Of a DNA stretch of 14,789 nt, positions 1-7,193 are shown one piece after another; within the stretch, counting starts at the first letter, position 1, and each line of letters opens with the position of its first letter. Both the position numbers and the translations under genes were made by a program. The stretch is taken from the NCBI GenBank assembly GCA_017560855.1, contig JAFZEB010000013.1, positions 1-14,789 on the forward strand. The letters run 5' to 3'. Source of the DNA: Ruminiclostridium sp. Its GTDB lineage: Bacteria > Bacillota > Clostridia > Oscillospirales > Oscillospiraceae. The notes beneath the pieces are model-generated. The model ran no database searches and was not told where the DNA came from. It was given only the letters and a program-made list of their open reading frames with translations.

Positions 1-1
1 G

Positions 2-76
2 GGTGTTGGCGCACCCGTAAGCTGTCGCATCTATTTGCTTTTCCAAGGTAAGTTTACCAAGAATCCGTTCAAATAG
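2..76 (+). CDS. possible 3' end of an upstream gene (partial)
   Basis: One forward frame stays open from the window edge for 24 codons and stops at TAG (74-76). A strong terminator follows 8 bases later, which is what a gene end would look like. The residues (ending ..GKFTKNPFK) do not identify a family. Codons here are more AT-rich than in the rest of the window. The stretch is far too short to prove coding and could be plain intergenic DNA. Confidence 0.2.
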   Translation, partial: GVGAPVSCRIYLLFQGKFTKNPFK

Positions 77-83
77 CAAGAGA

Positions 84-116
84 AAAAACCGCCGCTGTCA
101 AACAGCGGCGGTTTTT
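84..116. terminator. bidirectional intrinsic terminator
   Basis: Perfect 15-bp inverted repeat (84-98 and 102-116, loop CAA). The GC-rich core ACCGCCGCTGT is flanked by A-runs and T-runs, so both strands carry a U-tract after the stem. It can end a forward gene entering from the left and the minus-strand SLH gene at 362-1381. Confidence 0.85.
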
Positions 117-169
117 GTGCGTTTACAGATAAGATTTCACCTTATTTCCCCACGCCAAACATAGGTCAA

Positions 170-340
170 CAGAAAGGCTTCCCCCTGGGGGGTCGCACTG
201 TCCGGGGGACAGTGCGATAAAATCCCGTGACCATTCCAAGATGCTGTCACCGAAGGTGGCTGATGAGGGGGCCCGGTTTTCAGTACCCCTCATCCGTCCC
301 GGCTCCGCCGGGCCACCTTCTCCCCCGGGAGAAGGCTTTG
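170..340. repeat. head-to-head pair of palindromic intergenic repeats (MITE/REP-like)
   Basis: This fills the roughly 245-bp gap before the SLH gene. The right copy (about 285-340, reading on the minus strand) has the hairpin CCTTCTCCC/GGGAGAAGG (316-335), then CCCGGC/GCCGGG (298-312), then GATGAGGGG. The left copy reads on the plus strand, starts AAAGGCTTCCCCC and ends with the same GATGAGGGG (262-270), facing its inverse CCCCTCATC (286-294). Inside the left copy is an 11-bp hairpin, TCGCACTGTCC/GGACAGTGCGA (193-217), that looks like an insertion. The design matches the pair at 8594-8749. No ORF is credible here. Confidence 0.6.
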
Positions 341-361
341 GTGTATGCGGCAGGCTTACGG

Positions 362-1381
362 TCAAATAAAGGGGCCGCCGTAGCCGTCGAAGTAGTAGCT
401 GAGGATGACCAGCTCCTCCACCTGGGTGCCGTCCTTCAGGGTGCCGGTGCAGTTGAGCTTGTAGACCAGGACGGGGTACTCCGTCCCGCCCACCTGGGCG
501 GTCTCCTTGGCCGCCTGGCTGGCCGCCCCCTCGTTGTAGCGGAGCTGGGCCAGGGCAAAGGTCTTCCGGTTGGCGGTCTCCCCATTCTTCTTGTAGAAGT
601 CGGTGACCTCTTTGCTGGTGGTGTACTGGGTGACCTCACAGGGCAGGCCGTTGACGGTGGCGCTGTTGACGGTGAACTTGGTGTAGGTCTCGGGGCTGTC
701 CTTGGCTGCCGTCACCGCCAGGAAGATCTGGTCATGACCGGCAGAGACACAGTCCATCTGCCACAGGCAGCGCTGGTTGTCCGGTGTGGGCAGGGTGTCT
801 AGGATGGTTTCCTTGGCATTCTTCTTGGGGGTACTCAGGGCATCCCGGGAGATCACCGCCACATCCGCCCGGAGGAAGGGGGCCGAACCGGGATAGCTGC
901 CGTGGGTGATGCCCAGCTTGTCGGACAGGGTCCAGGCGGAATCCCACTGGAAGTCCGTGCCGGAATCATAGCCCAGGGCACGGAGGACGAAGGTCAGATA
1001 TTCCGTGGCGCTGACGGTGGTGTTGGGGTCGAACACGGTGTCGCTGCGGCCGGTGGTGAGACCCTTGGCATAGGCATAGCCCACATAGGCCTGGGCCCAG
1101 TCGGGCACATCCTGGAAGGGCATGGTCCAGGTCCCGTCCAGGGCCTCTTTTTCCGCTCCCAGAAGTCGGACCAGCATGGTCACGCTCTGGGCACGGGTGG
1201 GAGCCTGGTCCAGAGAGAACACGGGAAAGCCCTGGGCGTCGGTGTCGGTGCCCCGGAAGAGGCCCAGGTAGTAAAGCTCCCAGGCGGCCTGCTCCGCCTG
1301 GTCCGCCTCCACCGCCAGGGCAGGGACAGCCAGGGACAGGCTCAGGGCCAGCGCCAGGATCAGGGAAAGTATCTTTTTCAT
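362..1381 (-). CDS. secreted SLH-like domain protein
   Basis: 339-residue exported protein of unknown specific role. Residues 1-23 form a signal peptide (KK start, long Leu/Ala core, cleavage after ALA). Residues about 25-75, 85-137 and 140-182 resemble three degenerate S-layer-homology repeats: 'PTRAQSVTMLVRLLG', 'FQDVPDWAQAYVGYAYAKGL' followed by 'FDPNTTVSATEYLTFVLRALG', then a weaker third. SLH repeats usually bind secondary cell-wall polymer and anchor proteins to the surface. The C-terminal part (about 190-339), with a few Cys and much beta-like sequence, is not recognised. The start is supported by GAAAGGAG eight to nine bases before ATG and by a good promoter just upstream. It appears monocistronic and is separated from the ABC operon by a terminator-like hairpin. 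Confidence 0.85.
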   Translation of the reverse strand: MKKILSLILALALSLSLAVPALAVEADQAEQAAWELYYLGLFRGTDTDAQGFPVFSLDQAPTRAQSVTMLVRLLGAEKEALDGTWTMPFQDVPDWAQAYVGYAYAKGLTTGRSDTVFDPNTTVSATEYLTFVLRALGYDSGTDFQWDSAWTLSDKLGITHGSYPGSAPFLRADVAVISRDALSTPKKNAKETILDTLPTPDNQRCLWQMDCVSAGHDQIFLAVTAAKDSPETYTKFTVNSATVNGLPCEVTQYTTSKEVTDFYKKNGETANRKTFALAQLRYNEGAASQAAKETAQVGGTEYPVLVYKLNCTGTLKDGTQVEELVILSYYFDGYGGPFI

Positions 1382-1413
1382 GGGGTACTCCTTTCGGATC
1401 AGAATACAGCCCC

Positions 1414-1442
1414 ATTATAGTACAACCTCAGAGAAGATGCAA
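1414..1442 (-). promoter_or_regulatory. sigma-A-type promoter of the SLH gene
   Basis: On the minus strand: -35 TTGCAT (1437-1442), 17-bp spacer, perfect -10 TATAAT (1414-1419), leading to the ATG at 1381. The same -35 variant, TTGCAT, precedes the SLH/C39 gene. Confidence 0.75.
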
Positions 1443-1474
1443 GAAGGCCGCTGTCCATTCCGACAGCGGCCTTC
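1443..1474 (-). terminator. terminator-like hairpin after the solute-binding protein gene
   Basis: Perfect 13-bp inverted repeat GAAGGCCGCTGTC / GACAGCGGCCTTC with a 6-base loop, 17 bases past the stop of the ABC operon. The tail on the minus strand is pyrimidine-rich but not a clean U-run, so termination may be partial. The -35 of the next gene overlaps the base of this tail. Confidence 0.6.
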
Positions 1475-1491
1475 CTGTGTCTGATCTTTGT

Positions 1492-2535
1492 TTACTTCAG
1501 CGCTTCCCAGGCTGCATCCAGGAAGGAATCGTCATAGATGTCCTCGGCGGGGATGTCCTTGGTGATGCCGCCAGCCAGCTTGGTCAGGTTGATGGCAGCC
1601 TGATAGCCGGACTCGGTGTGGTAGCCGGTGTAGTTGGCAATGCCGCGCTCCTTGTCGTACTCAGCATCGTACAGCAGCTCTTCCTGAGCACCCTCAAACA
1701 GGGGCAGCAGGTTCTCGGCGATCTCCTCGGGGGTGGCGGATTCCATCCACTGCATGGCCTTGGCCACAGCGTTGACCACCTTCTGGACGGTCTCGGGGTT
1801 CTCGGCGATGTAGGCATCGGATGCCATCATGACGAAGAGTTCATAGCTGGCGGAGCCGATGATGGCCTCGATGGCGGCATCGTCGGTGCCGTCCACGATG
1901 ACCTGGCCGCCCAGATCCAGCAGGTTCTTCTCACCCCAGGGGTTGGTGGCAACAGCGGCCTGAAGTTCACCGGCCTCAATGGCAGCGGCATAGCCCACGC
2001 TGGCCATGGTGATGACGGAGACGTCCACCTCGGGGGTCAGACCGGCATGGTTCACGCAAGCCATGGCGAAGGAGTAGGGGCCGCCGGCGGTGTTGACGCC
2101 GCCAGCCACGATGCCGTCCTTCAGGGACTCCAGGGTGGTGTACTCCTCGTTGGTGCCGATCAGGCTGTAGGGATACTTCTGGCTGGTGGATGCCAGGACC
2201 TTCACGCCCTGGCCCTTCTCGGCGCACATGAGAGCGGACTCGATGCCCACCAGGGTGAACTGGGCATCACCGGAGAAGATGGCAGCATGGGGAGGGGTGC
2301 CGGTGATGGACTGGAACTCAGCCTCCAGACCTTCCTCAGCAAAGTAGCCCAGGGTCTGGGCCAGGTAGACGGGAGCCCAGTGGTAACCGCGAACGGGCTC
2401 GGTGAACACGATCTTCTCCAGCTCCACGGTTTCGGTCTGCTCGGTCTCGGGTGCGGGCTCCTCAGCGGTGCCGCCGCAGGCGCACAGGCCAAGGACCATG
2501 ACCATTGCCAGCAGGAGGGCAAGATACTTCTTCAT
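1492..2535 (-). CDS. ABC transporter solute-binding lipoprotein, NitT/TauT/SsuA class
   Basis: 347-residue extracellular ligand-binding component of the importer encoded just upstream. The signal sequence ends in a lipobox, L17-C-A-C20, so Cys20 should be lipidated. It is followed by an acidic Glu/Thr/Pro linker. The mature part has the NMT1/SsuA-like pattern 'RGYHWAPVYLAQTLGYFAEEGLEAEF' (about residues 49-74) and later 'GVNTAGGPYSFAMACV', typical of periplasmic-binding fold type II proteins for nitrate, taurine, sulfonates, pyrimidine precursors or aromatic acids. The ligand cannot be read from sequence. A Met seven codons further upstream is possible, but AAGGAG sits at the right distance only for the start chosen here. 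It lies 70 bases after the permease and is the last gene of the operon. Confidence 0.88.
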   Translation of the reverse strand: MKKYLALLLAMVMVLGLCACGGTAEEPAPETEQTETVELEKIVFTEPVRGYHWAPVYLAQTLGYFAEEGLEAEFQSITGTPPHAAIFSGDAQFTLVGIESALMCAEKGQGVKVLASTSQKYPYSLIGTNEEYTTLESLKDGIVAGGVNTAGGPYSFAMACVNHAGLTPEVDVSVITMASVGYAAAIEAGELQAAVATNPWGEKNLLDLGGQVIVDGTDDAAIEAIIGSASYELFVMMASDAYIAENPETVQKVVNAVAKAMQWMESATPEEIAENLLPLFEGAQEELLYDAEYDKERGIANYTGYHTESGYQAAINLTKLAGGITKDIPAEDIYDDSFLDAAWEALK

Positions 2536-2605
2536 GGTTGAAATCTCCTTTTTCATTGAAATGATCTATCACACCGCAATGCGGATATGAACAAACAGGA
2601 CTGAC

Positions 2606-3364
2606 TTATCGCCAGCGCAGGAGCTTTCGCTCCAACAGTCGGACCACCGCATCCCCCAGGACCACGATGACCACGATGACGGCCACACAGCACAGGACAC
2701 GGCCCACGTCGAACCGGGCAGTGGAGGCCGCCAGGACCCAGCCCATGCCTTTGCTGGCACCCAGGTACTCACCCACGATGGCGCCGGAGATGGACAGGCC
2801 CAGGGCGGTCCGCAGACTGGTGAGAAGCCAGGGGATGCTGGCCGGCCAGATGACCTTTCGCATCACCTGCTGCCGGGTTCCTCCCAAAAGCTTCACCGCC
2901 GTGATGAGTTCCCGCTCCACGCTGAGCACACCGGAGTAGAGGTTAAAGGTAAAGATAAAGAAGACCATCAGGGCAGACATGATGACTTTGGACTTGATCC
3001 CCAGACCAAACCAGATGATGATGAGAGGGCCCAGGGCCAGCTTGGGCAGGCCGTTCAGACCGGTCATCAGGGGCATGAGAGCCCGGCTCAGCCGGGGATG
3101 AGTCCCCAGGGTCAGGCCGGTGGCGGTACCCAGAACACCGCCCAGCAGAAGGCCCAGTCCGGCCTCCTTCAGGGTGGTGGACAGATGGGACGCCATGGTG
3201 CCGTTGTTCAGCATCTCCAGGAACTCTGCCCAGATCTGGCTGGGACAGCTGAAGAAAAAGAGGTTCACATGACCGGCTGCAGCTGCAGCCTCCCAGAGGA
3301 TCACAGCCAGCACCAGGCCCACGCAGGTCCAGACGCCAGGGCTTACAGAGGGTTTTCTTTTCAC
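2606..3364 (-). CDS. ABC transporter permease, SsuC/TauC class
   Basis: 252-residue inner-membrane permease of the BPD_transp_1 family with about six hydrophobic segments (for example near 14-32, 68-86, 108-120, 127-145, 188-206, 224-240). The cytoplasmic coupling loop is visible at about 152-180 (ELITAVKLLGGTRQQVMRKV), where the ATPase docks. Length is normal for the family. The start is GTG, and the upstream ATPase gene stops within the same GTGA, so the two genes are translationally coupled. A GGGAGGGGGAG purine tract inside the ATPase gene's end serves as ribosome site. Confidence 0.9.
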   Translation of the reverse strand: MKRKPSVSPGVWTCVGLVLAVILWEAAAAAGHVNLFFFSCPSQIWAEFLEMLNNGTMASHLSTTLKEAGLGLLLGGVLGTATGLTLGTHPRLSRALMPLMTGLNGLPKLALGPLIIIWFGLGIKSKVIMSALMVFFIFTFNLYSGVLSVERELITAVKLLGGTRQQVMRKVIWPASIPWLLTSLRTALGLSISGAIVGEYLGASKGMGWVLAASTARFDVGRVLCCVAVIVVIVVLGDAVVRLLERKLLRWR

Positions 3365-4146
3365 AGCTCCCCCTCCCCTCGGCGCAGTTCGGTCTGCAGG
3401 TCGTTCCAGATGGCCTTTTCCAGCTCCACGAACCGGGGCAGGAACTTGACGTCCATGACCCGGCGGGGCCGGGGCAGGTCGATGGGGTACTCCCGGACCA
3501 CACGGCCGGGCCGCTGACTCACCAGGACCACCCGGTCAGCCAGGGCAATGGCCTCGGTGAGGTCGTGGGTCACATACAGGATGGTGCAGCCGGTGGACTC
3601 CCACAGGGACAGGATCTCGTCCTGAAGCTTCTCCTTGGTGAGAGCATCCAGGGGGCCGAAGGGCTCGTCCATCATCAGGATGGCCGGGTCCACCGCCAGG
3701 ACACGGGCGATGGCCGCCCGCTTTTTCATGCCGCCGGAGAGTTCCCGGGGGTAGTTGTTTTCAAAACCGGACAGGCCCATCTTGGCCATGAGGGCCCGGG
3801 CCGCCTCCCGGCGTTCCTTCTTGGGAACCCCCCGGAGTTCCATGGCCAGGGCCACGTTGTCCAGCACGGTCCGCCAGGGGAGCAGAGTATCCGCCTGGGA
3901 GATATAGCCCACCGAGGGGAGGACCCCCTCTACGGTCTGGCCCGCCAGACGAACCTGTCCAGTGACCGGGACCACCTGCCCCGCCAGGACGTTCAGAGCG
4001 GTGGACTTACCGCATCCGGAGGGTCCTACCATGGCCACCAGTTCTCCCTTGTTGACCGAGAGGTCCATGCCCTCCAGAGCGGTGAGCATGGTGCCGTCGG
4101 GGGACGGGAAGGAAACGGTCACGTTATTCAGTTCCAGAAGTGCCAT
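3361..4146 (-). CDS. ABC transporter ATP-binding protein, SsuB/TauB class
   Basis: 261-residue nucleotide-binding subunit powering the importer. Walker A GPSGCGKST (41-49), Q-loop Q84 (SQADTLLPWRTVLDN, characteristic of the nitrate/sulfonate/taurine group), signature LSGGM (136-140), Walker B ILMMDEP (156-162), D-loop and H-loop H194 are all intact. It also has the typical tail 'RPGRVVREYPIDLPRPR'. It begins 15 bases after the CoA ligase stop with a GGGAGGG ribosome site, and its stop overlaps the permease start. Function as an importer ATPase is firm; substrate is unknown. Confidence 0.92.
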   Translation of the reverse strand: MALLELNNVTVSFPSPDGTMLTALEGMDLSVNKGELVAMVGPSGCGKSTALNVLAGQVVPVTGQVRLAGQTVEGVLPSVGYISQADTLLPWRTVLDNVALAMELRGVPKKERREAARALMAKMGLSGFENNYPRELSGGMKKRAAIARVLAVDPAILMMDEPFGPLDALTKEKLQDEILSLWESTGCTILYVTHDLTEAIALADRVVLVSQRPGRVVREYPIDLPRPRRVMDVKFLPRFVELEKAIWNDLQTELRRGEGEL

Positions 4147-4161
4147 GGTCCGCCCTCCCTG

Positions 4162-5799
4162 TTACATAGTTTCCTTGAATTGATTGCGAATGATCTTGCC
4201 GTTGGCGTTTCGGGCCAGAGGGCCTGTGAAGTGCAGGGCCCGCAGCTTCTTAAAGCCCGCGCAGCGGCTGTTGTGGAAGGTCATGATCTCCTCCGTCAGG
4301 GCATCGCCGGGTTCATAGCCCTCGGCCAGACGGATGTAGGCTGTGACCTTCTGGCCCAGGTCCTGGTCAGGCACGCCCACCACCAGAGACTCATAGACCG
4401 CCGGGTGGTGGGAGAGGATCTCCTCCAGTTCCATGGGGCTCACCCGATAGCCCTTGGTCTTGATGATGCCGTCGGCCCGGCCCCGGTAGAAGAGGTAGCC
4501 CTCCTCGTCCATAACCGCCAGGTCACCGGCGTGGAAGATGTTGCCGTCCCACAGAGTGGCAGTGGCCTCGGGGTCGTTCAGGTAGCCCATGAGGACACCC
4601 TCCGGGCGGCGGCCGTTGTCGGCCACAATGACGATCTCGCCCTCCTGGCCCACAGGGGCAAAGGTGCCGTCCTCGGCCAGGATCTCCACGTGGTACTTGG
4701 GCATGACCTTGCCCACAGCCCCTTCCTTCCGGCCCATGTTCTTGGACACTGCGGCGATGAGGCCGGTCTCGGACTGGGCATAGCCCTCGTAGAGAGGCTG
4801 GCCAATCTGCTCCATGACCCGCTGGGCCACATCAGCCTGGAGCTTTTCTCCGCCCACGGCGCAGTTGGTCAGGGAGGAAAGGTCGTATCGGTCCATACCC
4901 ACATCCAGCATCATGCGGTAGACGGTGGGCTGGGCCATGATCCCCGTGACCTTGTTCTCAGCCAGGAAGTCCAGAACCTGGGCCGGGGGGAATCTGTCGT
5001 AGTCAAAGACCAGCAGAGTCCCCATATGGAGCCACTGGCCGTAGAATTTGGTGCCGGAGACCACCTCCCAGCCGGTGTCGCCGGTGGCGAAGTGGCGGGA
5101 CCCCATGTGGACATCCTGCATGTAGCGGGAGCCGTAGTGATGGGACAGGTGGAAGGCATGGTTGTGGAGGACCGCCTTGGGCTTCCCCGTGGTTCCCGAG
5201 GTGAAATACACCATGGCAGGCTCCTGCCAGTGGGTCTCCACCCGGTCCAAGGTGGTGGGCTGAGGGGCAATGGCCTGGTGGAAGTCCTCAAAGCCGGGTT
5301 CCTGGCCCAGAGAGAATCGCAGACCCACCCCGGTCCGTTCCGCCGCCGCCAGGATGTTTGCGGGGGCATCCCCCTCCTGACAGCAGACCACCGCCTTGAT
5401 CCCGGCGGTCTCCATCCGATAGGCGAAGTCCTCCTCGGTGAGCCGGTAGTACACCGGGCAGAGGATCAGGCCCAGCTTGTGGGCGGCAACCGCCACCACC
5501 CAGTACTCCCAGTGGGTCCGCAGGGCCGCCATGACGGCATCCCCCTTCTTCAGACCCCGGACGGCAAAGAGGTTGGCCGTCTGGGTGCTCAGCCGTTTCA
5601 CATCCCCAAAGGTCAGCTGGGCCTTCTCCCCCCGGTCGTTCTGCCAGATCATGGCCAGATGGTCGGGGTAAAGGGTCCCCAGGGGGTCGATCACGTCGTA
5701 GCCATAGTTGAAGTTCTCAGGATAGTCATAGCTGCAGTCCTGGAGTCTGCCGTCGGGACCAAAGGTCTCCTTAATATATCGGGTGTAAAATTCTGTCAT
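4162..5799 (-). CDS. AMP-forming acyl/aryl-CoA ligase (ACSM/acetyl-CoA-synthetase-like)
   Basis: 545-residue adenylate-forming enzyme expected to activate a carboxylic acid with ATP and CoA to an acyl-CoA. Motifs in order: P-loop YFTSGTTGKPK (198-208), the DTGW motif (241-244) common in acetyl- and medium-chain-CoA synthetases, A5 YEGYAQSET (337-345), A7 HAGD (423-426), A8 hinge RADGIIKTKGYRVSP (441-455), and the catalytic lysine K535 in NANGK. The whole length fits the family (about 530-570). The acid substrate (short or medium chain, or aromatic) cannot be assigned. It is sandwiched between a MarR gene (12 bases upstream) and an importer ATPase (15 bases downstream), which suggests it activates the imported compound. 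GAGGAGGG precedes the ATG. Confidence 0.88.
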   Translation of the reverse strand: MTEFYTRYIKETFGPDGRLQDCSYDYPENFNYGYDVIDPLGTLYPDHLAMIWQNDRGEKAQLTFGDVKRLSTQTANLFAVRGLKKGDAVMAALRTHWEYWVVAVAAHKLGLILCPVYYRLTEEDFAYRMETAGIKAVVCCQEGDAPANILAAAERTGVGLRFSLGQEPGFEDFHQAIAPQPTTLDRVETHWQEPAMVYFTSGTTGKPKAVLHNHAFHLSHHYGSRYMQDVHMGSRHFATGDTGWEVVSGTKFYGQWLHMGTLLVFDYDRFPPAQVLDFLAENKVTGIMAQPTVYRMMLDVGMDRYDLSSLTNCAVGGEKLQADVAQRVMEQIGQPLYEGYAQSETGLIAAVSKNMGRKEGAVGKVMPKYHVEILAEDGTFAPVGQEGEIVIVADNGRRPEGVLMGYLNDPEATATLWDGNIFHAGDLAVMDEEGYLFYRGRADGIIKTKGYRVSPMELEEILSHHPAVYESLVVGVPDQDLGQKVTAYIRLAEGYEPGDALTEEIMTFHNSRCAGFKKLRALHFTGPLARNANGKIIRNQFKETM

Positions 5800-5811
5800 G
5801 GTACACCCTCC

Positions 5812-6228
5812 TCAGGGCTTGAAGTTTTCTTCGATCCGCACCAGCAGGTGGTAGACCTGGTCGTCTTCCTCCTGGGTGAGGTCTTCGGTCAGGGCCAGAT
5901 TGATCTTATAGAGTTCCTTGCGCACCTTAGGACCCACCTCCCGGGCTTTGTCGGTGGGATAGACCCGGTTCTGCCGCTTGTCCTTAGGGTCCTGGACACG
6001 AACCAGAAAACCCTTCTCCTCCAGGGAGCGGACCGTGCGGGAAGCGGCTGCCTTGTCCACCCCAACGTAGGCCGTCAGTTCCTCCTGGGTCAGACCTTCG
6101 TTGTTCAGGACAGACATGAGGAAGGGCTCCTCGGCGGCCGTCAGATTATATTGCTGAAGGGCATTGCCCACCGCAATCTGGCACTTTCTGGCCAGACGAG
6201 TCAGGACTCTGCCAACACAGTTTGCCAT
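5812..6228 (-). CDS. MarR-family transcriptional regulator
   Basis: 138-residue winged-helix regulator. The helix-turn-helix lies around residues 46-75 (LTQEELTAYVGVDKAAASRTVRSLEEKGFL), followed by the wing with the family mark DPKDKRQNRVYPTDKA (80-95) and a C-terminal dimerisation helix. MarR proteins are usually repressors released by small ligands, often aromatic or CoA-linked acids. It is the first gene of the ligase/ABC operon, and a double palindrome overlaps its promoter, so autoregulation is likely. The reading frame stays open 17 codons further upstream, but AGAGGTG is placed for the internal ATG at 6226-6228 and the upstream part runs through the promoter, so the shorter start is chosen. 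Confidence 0.88.
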   Translation of the reverse strand: MANCVGRVLTRLARKCQIAVGNALQQYNLTAAEEPFLMSVLNNEGLTQEELTAYVGVDKAAASRTVRSLEEKGFLVRVQDPKDKRQNRVYPTDKAREVGPKVRKELYKINLALTEDLTQEEDDQVYHLLVRIEENFKP

Positions 6229-6246
6229 AGTCAACACCTCTGGCAC

Positions 6247-6275
6247 ATGATAGCAGAAAACCGTTGACAGGTCAA
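6247..6275 (-). promoter_or_regulatory. promoter of the marR-ligase-ABC operon
   Basis: Minus strand: -35 TTGACC (6270-6275), spacer exactly 17, -10 TATCAT (6247-6252). The predicted transcript start is near 6240, only about 12 bases before the ATG and touching the ribosome site. The leader would be very short, or a second promoter exists. The -35 lies inside the operator. Confidence 0.6.
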
Positions 6276-6302
6276 CCATTTAGTTGACTCATCAACGGTT
6301 TT
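6257..6302. promoter_or_regulatory. double MarR-type operator
   Basis: Two short palindromes sit exactly 20 bp apart, about two helical turns: GTTGAC-AG-GTCAAC (6263-6276, perfect) and GTTGAC-TC-ATCAAC (6283-6296, one mismatch). They also lie within a larger dyad, AAAACCGTTGA (6257-6267) and TCAACGGTTTT (6292-6302), sharing the same centre. TTGAC/GTCAA half-sites are typical of MarR operators. Placement over the -35 fits repression of the regulator's own operon, and the spacing suggests two dimers on one face. Confidence 0.75.
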
Positions 6303-6319
6303 TAGAGAAATTCCAGTCG

Positions 6320-6348
6320 TTGACAGTCCCGGGTCCATGGAGTAAAAT
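6320..6348 (+). promoter_or_regulatory. promoter of proBA
   Basis: Consensus -35 TTGACA (6320-6325), 17-bp spacer, -10 TAAAAT (6343-6348). Expected transcript start is near 6355, giving a leader of about 57 bases before proB. It is about 45 bp from the divergent MarR promoter but outside the palindromes. Confidence 0.75.
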
Positions 6349-6369
6349 GATGGATAACCCAGTCAATCC

Positions 6370-6388
6370 GGGGGAACCTCCCCCTTTT
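6370..6388 (+). other. small hairpin in the proB leader (possible attenuator)
   Basis: GGGGGA (6370-6375), loop ACC, TCCCCC (6379-6384), then TTTT. The stem is only 6 bp and the U-run short. It could weaken transcription or affect ribosome entry about 30 bases before the start, or it may mean nothing. The leader is far too short for a T-box. Confidence 0.35.
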
Positions 6389-6411
6389 CCATAGGAAAGA
6401 AGGTATCTTCT

Positions 6412-7191
6412 ATGAAACATCAGCGCATCGTGGTGAAGATCGGCACCTCCACCCTGGCCCACCACACCGGCCTGCTGAACATCCGCCGGGTGGAAGAGCT
6501 GTGCAAGGTCCTCAGCGACCTGAAAAACGCTGGACACGAGATCATCCTGGTCTCCTCCGGTGCCATCGGCATGGGCGTAGGCAAGCTCTCCCTGTCCCAG
6601 CGGCCCAGCGACATCCCCACCAAGCAGGCCGCCGCCGCCGTGGGCCAGTGCGAGCTCATGTACACCTATGACAAGCTCTTCGCCGAGCACAACCACACCG
6701 TGGCCCAGATCCTGCTGACCGCCTACGACGTGGACCACCCGGACCGGTTCGAAAATTTCAAAAACACCATGCATCGGCTTCTGGAACTGAAGGCCCTGCC
6801 CATCATCAACGAGAACGACACCGTGGCCACCGAGGAGCTGGGCATCGGCGACAACGACACCCTGGGCGCCATCGTGGCGGTGAGCATGGAGGCAGACCTG
6901 CTGATCCTCCTGTCCGACATCGACGGTCTGTACACCGCCGATCCCCACACCCATCCTGAGGCCACCCTCATTGCCGAGATCCCCGAAATCACCCGGGAGA
7001 TCTGGGACCTGGCCGGCGGCGCCGGGTCCAGCCTGGGCACCGGCGGCATGGCCACCAAGCTCCAGGCGGCCTCCATCTGCACCAAATCCGGCTGCGACAT
7101 GGTCATCGCCAACGGAGCCGAACCCGCCATCCTGTACGACATTGCGGAAGGCAAGCCCGTGGGCAGCCGCTTCCGCGGAAAGAGAGGCTAA
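6412..7191 (+). CDS. proB: glutamate 5-kinase, short form without PUA domain
   Basis: Phosphorylates L-glutamate with ATP to glutamyl-5-phosphate, the first and usually feedback-controlled step of proline synthesis, in the cytosol. The 259 residues are an amino-acid-kinase fold: VVKIGTSTL (7-15) with K9, SSGAIGMG (48-55), INENDTV (132-138), GDNDTLGA (146-153), SDIDGLYTADP (168-178) and GTGGMATKLQAA (209-220). It ends after the kinase domain, so the C-terminal PUA domain of the roughly 370-residue E. coli type is absent; such short forms exist in other Firmicutes. AAGAAGG precedes the ATG at a slightly long distance. proA starts 2 bases after its stop, so the two are one operon. Confidence 0.95.
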   Translation: MKHQRIVVKIGTSTLAHHTGLLNIRRVEELCKVLSDLKNAGHEIILVSSGAIGMGVGKLSLSQRPSDIPTKQAAAAVGQCELMYTYDKLFAEHNHTVAQILLTAYDVDHPDRFENFKNTMHRLLELKALPIINENDTVATEELGIGDNDTLGAIVAVSMEADLLILLSDIDGLYTADPHTHPEATLIAEIPEITREIWDLAGGAGSSLGTGGMATKLQAASICTKSGCDMVIANGAEPAILYDIAEGKPVGSRFRGKRG

Positions 7192-7193
7192 CC

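Noticed and set aside
2536..2605. Terminator or separate promoter between the permease and the binding protein
   Set aside because: The 70-base gap shows only a 5-bp CCGCA/TGCGG stem, no U-run and no convincing -35/-10 pair.
3565..6267. A 900-codon open frame on the plus strand
   Set aside because: It runs antisense across the ATPase, CoA ligase and MarR genes, all of which have full motif sets and ribosome sites. The open frame is a by-product of their GC-biased codons; its translation is low-complexity Gly/His/Val/Leu-rich with no domain.
6229..6279. Upstream start adding 17 residues to the MarR protein
   Set aside because: The extra codons run through the predicted promoter -10 and operator, and the ribosome site fits the internal ATG.
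6349..6411. T-box riboswitch in the proBA leader
   Set aside because: The leader after the predicted start is under 60 bases, too short for a T-box, and no specifier loop or conserved T-box bases are seen.
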